Origin: Thermoproteota archaeon
GTDB lineage: Archaea > Thermoproteota > Methanomethylicia > Nezhaarchaeales > WYZ-LMO8
Assembly: GCA_011605835.1 (NCBI GenBank)
Contig: JAAOZJ010000105.1
Location: 1 to 10,267 of the forward strand
Direction of reading: 5' to 3'
Length of the DNA: 10,267 bases
Shown: one piece after another, positions 5,972-10,267 of the stretch
How the letters are laid out: each line of letters opens with the position of its first letter
Numbering within the stretch: position 1 is the stretch's first letter
Notes under the pieces: generated by a model
What the model saw: the letters and a program-made list of their open reading frames with translations, nothing else
What the model was told of the DNA's origin: nothing
The model's database searches: none
Translations under genes and position numbers: made by a program

Positions 5972-6957
5972 TCCCTCATGATACCTCCAGCTACCTTCAA
6001 ATAGCGCCAAACGATTAGTCGAGCGCATATTAGCACGATTAGGTTGATGACTAAGAGCAACAAGCCTACGTTTATGAGGGCGCTTATGTGAAGCTCGTCG
6101 GTCGCCTCTATGAACTCGTTGGCAAGTATGGCCGCCATAGTGTACCAAGCGTCGAAGAGTGATGAGGGCAAGAGCTGAAACTTGTTCCCTATAACCATGG
6201 TCACGGCCATGGCCTCGCCCAGAGCCCTTCCCAAACCTAATATCGTGGCGGCCACGATGCCGGATCGAGCATAGCTGATCATCAATTTGACGGCCTCCCA
6301 CTTAGTAGCTCCCAGCGCTATCGCGGCCTCCTTTAGCGTTGAAGGAGTTAAGGCGAAGAGGTCCCTCATAATCGCGGACATTATGGGGGTAATCATTATG
6401 GCGAGGAGCAAGCTAGCCGTCAAGACCCCTCCTCCATATATCGGACCAGAGAAAAGGGGGAGGAAGCCGAGAGAGGATCTGATCGGCGGGTACACGACCT
6501 CACGCAAGAAAGGTATTAGGACGTAGAGGCCCCAAAGCCCGTAAACGACGCTGGGCACGGCCGCCAAGAGCTCCACGAGAAAGGAGAAGACGTTGCTAAA
6601 CTTCTTAGGCATGTACTCTGAGAGGGCTAGCGCAACTCCGAGGCTCAGAGGGAGGGCTATTAAGAGGGCCAGGGCCGAAGTCGTTAAGGTGCCTAGGATC
6701 AGTGGAAGGGCCCCGAAGGCCCCCTTTACGGGATCCCACTCAGTCCCGACTATGAAGCCTGCGCCGAACCTATCAATGGAGGGCCGGGAGCCTAAGTAGA
6801 GGTAATAGGTCATTAGCCCGATGATTAAGACAACGATTGATGCCACTGATGCCGTAAAGGCCTTAAACGCCTTATCGCCCGTTATTAGGGCCCTTGGCCT
6901 TCTTTTATCATGAGGTAGCTTGTCAAAAAAGTGTGCGGTTTTGGTTTGTCCCGCCAC
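5968..6957 (-). CDS. pstC: Phosphate ABC transporter permease PstC
   Basis: This 329-residue protein is the second permease of the Pst system. A 30-residue basic cytoplasmic N terminus precedes the first membrane segment (about 35-54). The TEWDPVKGAFGALPLILGTL region (about 73-92) is a strong PstC marker. The EAA coupling motif is KEAAIALGATKWEA (about 209-222), and the GLGRALGEAMAVTMVIGN block (about 241-258) is characteristic. Further spans are at about 90-113, 125-150, 177-197, 232-256 and 295-317. No ATG exists before the first membrane span, so the start must be TTG 6969, GTG 6966 or GTG 6957. I prefer GTG 6957 because GGTGG at 6967-6963 sits five bases upstream. The gap after pstS is then 17 bases. 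It overlaps pstA by four bases. Confidence 0.94.
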   Translation of the reverse strand: MAGQTKTAHFFDKLPHDKRRPRALITGDKAFKAFTASVASIVVLIIGLMTYYLYLGSRPSIDRFGAGFIVGTEWDPVKGAFGALPLILGTLTTSALALLIALPLSLGVALALSEYMPKKFSNVFSFLVELLAAVPSVVYGLWGLYVLIPFLREVVYPPIRSSLGFLPLFSGPIYGGGVLTASLLLAIMITPIMSAIMRDLFALTPSTLKEAAIALGATKWEAVKLMISYARSGIVAATILGLGRALGEAMAVTMVIGNKFQLLPSSLFDAWYTMAAILANEFIEATDELHISALINVGLLLLVINLIVLICARLIVWRYLKVAGGIMRE

Positions 6958-6962
6958 GTCGG

Positions 6963-6967
6963 CCACC
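6963..6967 (-). promoter_or_regulatory. Ribosome binding site supporting pstC start at GTG 6957
   Basis: GGTGG on the minus strand lies five bases before GTG 6957, matching the crenarchaeal anti-Shine-Dalgarno sequence. If translation began at TTG 6969 or GTG 6966, this element would fall within or over the start codon. Confidence 0.45.
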
Positions 6968-6974
6968 AACTCTC

Positions 6975-8129
6975 TTAACTTCTAAGCACTCTCTGACCAT
7001 TGAACGTGATCATCTCGAGCGTATCCTCGTTTAGTTTCACAACTCTAGGGGGCAAGGGGACGTAGTAGAGTTCAGCCGCGTAGTTTTGCCCTTCGTGCAC
7101 GCACCACCACAAAAAGTCCACTAAGGCTCTCGCGGTCGCCTCATCCATCCCGGGCAAGGTGCTCAGCTCCTTGTAAACCATTATGTAGGAAAAGCTGACT
7201 ATCGGGTAGGCCCCTCTGGCTTGCACGTTTCGCGCCAAGCTCCGAGCTATTGAGACGGTCGACCAGCTCTCATCGCCTCTAGGCAACTCAACAGCGACGT
7301 ACTCGACTGCTTTTTTGATGGATTCGATGTTCGGCTCTATGTATTCTCCAGCGGCATTCATCAACTTCCCATAGGGCAACCTCGTCTTCATGGCATACGT
7401 GAACTCCACATAACCTATCGAGTAAGGCGTTTGTTGAACCGTAACTACCACGCCGTCATTGCCCTTAGCCCCTATCGCTCGTGGCGCGGGCCAACTGACG
7501 GAAACCCCCCTTCCCACCTTCTCCTCCCACTTTTGACTGACGGTCGAGAGGTAATCAGTAAAGACGTACGTGGTCCCGCTGCTATCAGACCTATGAACTA
7601 CAACTATTTCCTTGTCTGGCAACTGGACTCCGGGGTTTAACGCGACTATAGCGGGGTCGCTCCACCTCGTGATCTCTCCGAGGAATATCTTTGCCAAGAC
7701 CTCTCCGCTGAAATTGAGGCCCTCAGGCGCGCCGGGCAAGTTGTAGACGACAACTACTGCGCCTATCGTCATCGGTATGTGAAGAGTGCCTGGAGCTCTT
7801 CGGAGTTGCTCTTCGCTCAATGGGGCATCGCTGGCCGCGAAGTGCACCGTCTTATCTATATGCGCCCTTATGCCGCCGCCACTGCCAATGGGCTGATAGT
7901 TTATCTTGACGTTAGGACGGGCCTTGCAGTACTCCGATATCCACTTGTCGTAGAGGGGGAAGGGAAACGTAGCGCCAGCGCCATTAATGGATATTTCTTT
8001 CGTCGTTTGAGGCGATGGCGACGTCCCTTGCTCTGTCGTCTGAGGGGCTATGAAGTGCCAAATCGTCACGCCCACGAAGGCTATGACTATTAGGAGTGCC
8101 CCCGCTAGAGCAATGTCCCTTCTCTTCAT
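6975..8129 (-). CDS. pstS: Phosphate-binding protein PstS
   Basis: This 384-residue extracellular phosphate-binding protein feeds the Pst transporter. Residues 1-4 are basic and 6-26 form one hydrophobic segment, followed by a Ser/Thr/Pro/Gln linker (about 29-44). There is no lipobox Cys, so it is probably held by an uncleaved signal anchor, or the signal is cleaved without lipidation. Phosphate-contact motifs match E. coli PstS: NGAGATFPFPLY (49-60, Thr54), GSGGGI (82-87), SDAPLS (100-105, Asp101) and HRSDSSGTTYVF (179-190, with Arg180, Ser184, Gly185 and Thr186). The late IGYVEFTYA (238-246) and YVPLPPRVV (356-364) are also typical. It has only two cysteines, 69 and 343. Start ATG 8129 follows GAGGAG; GTG 8132 overlaps that site and is unlikely. 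It is the first gene of the operon. Confidence 0.95.
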   Translation of the reverse strand: MKRRDIALAGALLIVIAFVGVTIWHFIAPQTTEQGTSPSPQTTKEISINGAGATFPFPLYDKWISEYCKARPNVKINYQPIGSGGGIRAHIDKTVHFAASDAPLSEEQLRRAPGTLHIPMTIGAVVVVYNLPGAPEGLNFSGEVLAKIFLGEITRWSDPAIVALNPGVQLPDKEIVVVHRSDSSGTTYVFTDYLSTVSQKWEEKVGRGVSVSWPAPRAIGAKGNDGVVVTVQQTPYSIGYVEFTYAMKTRLPYGKLMNAAGEYIEPNIESIKKAVEYVAVELPRGDESWSTVSIARSLARNVQARGAYPIVSFSYIMVYKELSTLPGMDEATARALVDFLWWCVHEGQNYAAELYYVPLPPRVVKLNEDTLEMITFNGQRVLRS

Positions 8130-8157
8130 CACTCCTCAAGTAGATGAGAGGAAGCCA

Positions 8158-8182
8158 GTTTATATAGCTTGTCGAAATAAAC
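8158..8182. promoter_or_regulatory. Imperfect dyad over the pstS TATA box, candidate operator
   Basis: GTTTAT at 8158-8163 is the inverted complement of ATAAAC at 8177-8182, with two further matching pairs inside (eight of twelve positions about centre 8170). It covers the pstS TATA box and reaches the plus-strand TATA element. A dimeric regulator bound here could block both promoters. The arms are AT-rich, so chance is possible. Confidence 0.35.
8159..8167 (-). promoter_or_regulatory. TATA box of the pstSCAB-phoU operon
   Basis: On the minus strand this reads CTATATAAA. A start site about 25 bases downstream would be near 8137, leaving a short leader of about 8 bases that carries the GAGGAG ribosome site for ATG 8129. 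It is half of a divergent promoter with the AbrB-PhoU gene. Confidence 0.6.
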
Positions 8183-8209
8183 TATATAGGCCTCTAAGCG
8201 AATATATAG
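8161..8209. repeat. Three TATATAG elements at 20-22 base spacing in the divergent promoter
   Basis: TATATAG occurs at 8161-8167, 8183-8189 and 8203-8209, steps of 22 and 20 bases, about two DNA turns each. The first is the pstS TATA box read on the other strand. The second (CTATATAG, self-complementary) is well placed as the TATA box of the AbrB-PhoU gene, giving a start near 8211. The third is too close to the ATG at 8221 to be its TATA box and may be a regulator site. Confidence 0.55.
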
Positions 8210-8220
8210 ATCTGGGAGAC

Positions 8221-9249
8221 ATGGTCGAAGAGGTTAGGAAGATCCAGCTCACCGGTCGATCCACCTTCATAGTCTCACTACCAAAGAAGTGGGTCATCAG
8301 CATGGGCCTTAGAGCCGGCGATCAACTAGTGATAGCACAGGAGGGCCCCTCGTTGGTAATAACCCCCAAGGGTTTGGCTAGACCGAGGGCCAGCTTTGGC
8401 GAAGCAGTCCTCAGAATCTCAGAAAACGACGCCTCTGGCAAGATCGTGCGGGCAATAATAGCGGCGTACCTCAACGGCTACGACCCCATTAGAGTCGTGG
8501 CAGCTGAAGGGCAGATAAAACCCTTGCACAGAAACGTCATAAGAGATCTCGCCAGGAAGAAGCTCGTAGGGGTCGAGATATTATCGGACACGCACCACGA
8601 AATGACCTTAAAGGTCTTAGTAGGCTACGCCGAGCTCCCTGTACACGACGCCTTCAGGCGCTTGTACCTGATAACGTCATCACTCCTCGAAAACGTTTTA
8701 AAGGCCTTGACGACCTTAGACAGAGAGCTTGCCAACAACGTGGTAGAGCTAGACGACGAAGTGGATCGCATGAGCTTCTACATAATCCGCCAACTGAAGG
8801 TGGCCGTTCAGGACAATAAGGTGATGCAAGAAATCGGGCTCTCGAATCCGAGAGAGATCTTGGCCTACAGGGTGCTGGTAAAGTTCATAGAGAGAATAGC
8901 CGACCACTCCGCCAAGATAGCCGAGGTCGTGAGGTCTTTAAAGGCCAAGCCCGACGAGTCGACGCTACGTGGGTTGCTCGAGATGGGCTCTTTCGCGAAA
9001 ACGGTCCTCGAGGCCTCAGTAAAGGCGTTCTTCAAGAGGGATTACCGATTAGCGGAAGAGGTGGTATCGAAGGTTAAAGAGGCTATAGCGAAGGAGGCAA
9101 GCTTAATCAAAGAAGTGGCCCACAAAGCTGGAGATCTATCAGCAGACGTGGCCTTAATTGTAGAAAGCCTGAAAAGAATCAGCGACTACTCGAGCGATAT
9201 AGCTGAGATAGTCCTAAACTTGAGCATAGAGCAGATGTTACAAAGTTAA
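8221..9249 (+). CDS. AbrB-PhoU fusion protein, probable phosphate-responsive transcription regulator
   Basis: This 342-residue protein joins a SpoVT/AbrB-like swapped-hairpin DNA-binding domain to a PhoU-like helical region. Residues 5-50 (RKIQLTGRSTFIVSLPKKWV, then GLRAGDQLVI and LVITP) are a classic AbrB half. About 55-140 form a linking alpha/beta region. PhoU repeats cover about 143-240 and 250-336. The first PhoU motif FIERIADHSAKIAE (222-235) keeps Glu224 and Asp228; the second, SLKRISDYSSDIAEI (316-330), has Lys318 in place of Glu. Such fusions are known in archaea, where they are annotated as phosphate uptake regulators, though few have been tested. Divergence from pstS supports control of the pst operon and of its own gene. 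ATG 8221 is preceded by GGGAG; an open frame runs further upstream into pstS but without homology. Confidence 0.9.
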   Translation: MVEEVRKIQLTGRSTFIVSLPKKWVISMGLRAGDQLVIAQEGPSLVITPKGLARPRASFGEAVLRISENDASGKIVRAIIAAYLNGYDPIRVVAAEGQIKPLHRNVIRDLARKKLVGVEILSDTHHEMTLKVLVGYAELPVHDAFRRLYLITSSLLENVLKALTTLDRELANNVVELDDEVDRMSFYIIRQLKVAVQDNKVMQEIGLSNPREILAYRVLVKFIERIADHSAKIAEVVRSLKAKPDESTLRGLLEMGSFAKTVLEASVKAFFKRDYRLAEEVVSKVKEAIAKEASLIKEVAHKAGDLSADVALIVESLKRISDYSSDIAEIVLNLSIEQMLQS

Positions 9250-9250
9250 A

Positions 9251-9265
9251 TTCTTGGTTTTAACC
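9251..9265 (+). terminator. Possible T-rich terminator after the AbrB-PhoU gene
   Basis: A T-rich tract beginning TTCTTGGTTTTAACC starts two bases past the stop codon, and GGTT/AACC could form a weak four-pair stem. Archaeal termination commonly uses such T-rich tracts. The tract is broken by other bases, so confidence is low. Confidence 0.35.
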
Positions 9266-9428
9266 GTGTGCCAAATAATTCTCGAGGAAAAGTCCGTTAA
9301 AGATGAAGTTAGACCTCCATCTAGGGATCTCACTGCTCCAACACATACCGGTTCTTTAAGCTGGCTTGAATCCACGGACGAGTACCAACTTCGCCCAACT
9401 TGCCCTGTCGTGGTTATCCCGTAGTCAC
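9266..9428. other. Intergenic stretch without a recognised gene
   Basis: No credible reading frame, tRNA or rRNA is visible. It holds a two-copy imperfect 10-base repeat at 9385-9404 (CCAACTTCGC, CCAACTTGCC). Around it is a possible seven-pair stem with one bulge, CCACGGAC at 9372-9379 against GTCGTGG at 9407-9413. An RNA gene cannot be excluded, but nothing identifies one. Confidence 0.4.
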
Positions 9429-9429
9429 A

Positions 9430-9436
9430 TTTATTA
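9430..9436 (+). promoter_or_regulatory. Probable TATA box upstream of the final gene
   Basis: TTTATTA resembles archaeal box A and is the best candidate before the last gene. Transcription would begin near 9458, about eight bases before ATG 9466 of a 15-codon upstream frame, and 35-50 bases before the candidate starts of the main gene. Confidence 0.4.
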
Positions 9437-9465
9437 GACGAGAGGGCTAAGTCTTAAGCAAGGCA

Positions 9466-9513
9466 ATGAGTAAAGCTCTAGCACGGAACGCTTGGGGGTT
9501 GCAAATTTCGTGA
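9466..9513 (+). CDS. Candidate 15-codon upstream ORF (leader peptide)
   Basis: ATG 9466 opens a frame encoding MSKALARNAWGLQIS and ending in TGA 9511-9513. It is the first ATG after the predicted transcription start. Its stop overlaps GTG 9510, the second candidate start of the main gene, as GTGA, an arrangement typical of translational coupling. The peptide resembles nothing I know and is too short for coding statistics, so it may be accidental. Confidence 0.25.
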   Translation: MSKALARNAWGLQIS

Positions 9514-10238
9514 AGGAAGACGCCGTGGAAGTAAAGCTGTCCCTGCCGAGGAAGGCCTTCAAGTGGTTCATGGTGGTAGCGAAGAAGGGCGGCGTCAGCG
9601 TCGAAAAGGTCTTAGAGGATGCGTTGCTCGAGCTCTACTCGTTCAAAAACGACCTTAGGAGCGTTAAGAAGTTTTACGATGTCGAGAGGCCCCTCGATGG
9701 CTCAACGAGCTTGGGTCACGTGCTGAGCTATGCCTTAAACTTGGGCTCAACAGTCCACAGAATAGCAGAGCACTTGCTAGATGACCTAGGGGGCGGCAAC
9801 GAGTACGTCCTAAACGACGTCAAGCTCGTGCAGGACAAGCCCGGGGCCTACAAGGGCGTCTACTTCGAGTTCGTCGCAAGGAATGGTTCGAAATCCGTAG
9901 TCGACTACTTCACGTTGCAGATACAGCACGACGGCCTCTATCTAGACGGCGTCGCGACGTTGAACTTCGAGAACGTAAAGGTGGCTAAGGAGGCCCTCAA
10001 AAGATTGAAGGGGGCTGCTTTAAAGGTCGTAGAGAACGAGGAGGTGAGGGGGTTGGAGGAAAAGTTGAAGGCCGTGGGAGGAGGGCTGAACATAGACATT
10101 AGCAGGGAGGGGAACGTGATCTTCCTCACGTTCATGGCCTATGCCAATGACATAAACTTCATGCCTAAGCTCCATCAAATGAGCGATGTGCTGAGAAAGG
10201 TGTGCGAAGAAGCTGGTATTGAAGTGACGAGCAACTGA
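9492..10238 (+). CDS. Protein of unknown function with a ribbon-helix-helix-like N terminus
   Basis: I do not recognise this 248-residue protein as a whole. Residues about 11-48 (VEVKLSLPRKAFKWF, then KKGGVSVEKVLEDALLELY) fit the strand-helix-helix pattern of ribbon-helix-helix (CopG/MetJ-type) DNA-binding domains: an alternating strand, a basic turn, and two helices joined by a glycine-rich turn. The remaining 200 residues look like a soluble alpha/beta domain with two related-looking halves (about 100-180 and 185-245), each with beta strands and an amphipathic helix. There are no membrane spans; the only cysteine is near residue 238. Start choice is open: TTG 9492 gives the longest frame, while GTG 9510 gives MKEDAVEVKL, a more natural domain start. 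Neither has a strong ribosome site. A role as a transcription factor with a ligand or partner domain is inference. Confidence 0.7.
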   Translation: MGVANFVKEDAVEVKLSLPRKAFKWFMVVAKKGGVSVEKVLEDALLELYSFKNDLRSVKKFYDVERPLDGSTSLGHVLSYALNLGSTVHRIAEHLLDDLGGGNEYVLNDVKLVQDKPGAYKGVYFEFVARNGSKSVVDYFTLQIQHDGLYLDGVATLNFENVKVAKEALKRLKGAALKVVENEEVRGLEEKLKAVGGGLNIDISREGNVIFLTFMAYANDINFMPKLHQMSDVLRKVCEEAGIEVTSN

Positions 10239-10267
10239 CCATCGTTGCCGCAATCCTCTAGATTTAA

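Noticed and set aside
5325..5981. A 218-residue plus-strand frame opposite pstA
   Set aside because: It mirrors the membrane-protein codons of pstA and has no ribosome site or family motif.
5972..6301. An open frame extending PstA by 110 residues upstream
   Set aside because: The extension lies in another frame of pstC, has an Arg/His-rich shadow composition, and the ATGA overlap at 5968-5971 gives a normal-length PstA.
8050..8220. A 57-residue N-terminal extension of the AbrB-PhoU protein
   Set aside because: It runs through the divergent promoter and the start of pstS and shows no family similarity; the AbrB domain begins right after ATG 8221.
9363..9373. GGCTTGAATCC, resembling a tRNA T-arm
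   Set aside because: The loop lacks the TTCRA core, and no acceptor, D-arm or anticodon stem can be built around it on either strand.
1..10267. Mobile elements, CRISPR arrays or defence genes
   Set aside because: No transposase, integrase, regularly spaced long repeats or target-site duplications were seen; all larger genes are housekeeping or transport.

Overview
The window looks like chromosomal DNA of a hyperthermophilic crenarchaeon (Thermoproteota). The evidence is mixed. A TIP49/RuvBL-type AAA+ ATPase, a crenarchaeal-type single-OB-fold SSB, an archaeal ROK sugar kinase and an AbrB-PhoU fusion sit together. Promoters have archaeal TATA boxes (TTTATA/TATATAG), ribosome sites are of the GGTG/GAGG type, and GTG and TTG starts with AGG/AGA and ATA codons are frequent. 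An SSB argues mildly against Thermoproteales and for a Desulfurococcales- or Sulfolobales-like lineage; I cannot name the genus.

Layout. At 1-600 (+) are a small unrecognised basic protein and a 12-cysteine DUF3795-like protein. At 683-997 (-) is a short OB-fold ssDNA-binding protein. At 1135-2121 (+) is a ROK-family sugar kinase, followed at 2247-3623 (+) by the RuvBL/TIP49-like ATPase with its own promoter. From 8129 down to 3718 (-) runs a complete phosphate uptake operon, pstS-pstC-pstA-pstB-phoU. Its cistrons are tightly packed, with two ATGA stop/start overlaps (pstC/pstA and pstA/pstB). Divergent from pstS, at 8221-9249 (+), is an AbrB-PhoU fusion protein. After a 240-base spacer, 9492-10238 (+) encodes an unrecognised protein with a ribbon-helix-helix-like N terminus.

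How the genes work together. PstS captures phosphate outside the membrane, PstC and PstA form the channel, PstB powers it and PhoU probably regulates it. No PhoR/PhoB two-component pair is present. The divergent AbrB-PhoU protein combines a DNA-binding fold with a PhoU sensor-like module, so it is the obvious candidate for transcriptional control. The 91-base spacer between it and pstS holds three TATATAG elements at 20-22 base intervals and an imperfect dyad over the pstS TATA box. This is the most interesting regulatory structure in the window.

There is no sign of mobile elements, CRISPR arrays, tRNA or rRNA. No gene-free stretch exceeds 300 bases; the longest is 9250-9491.
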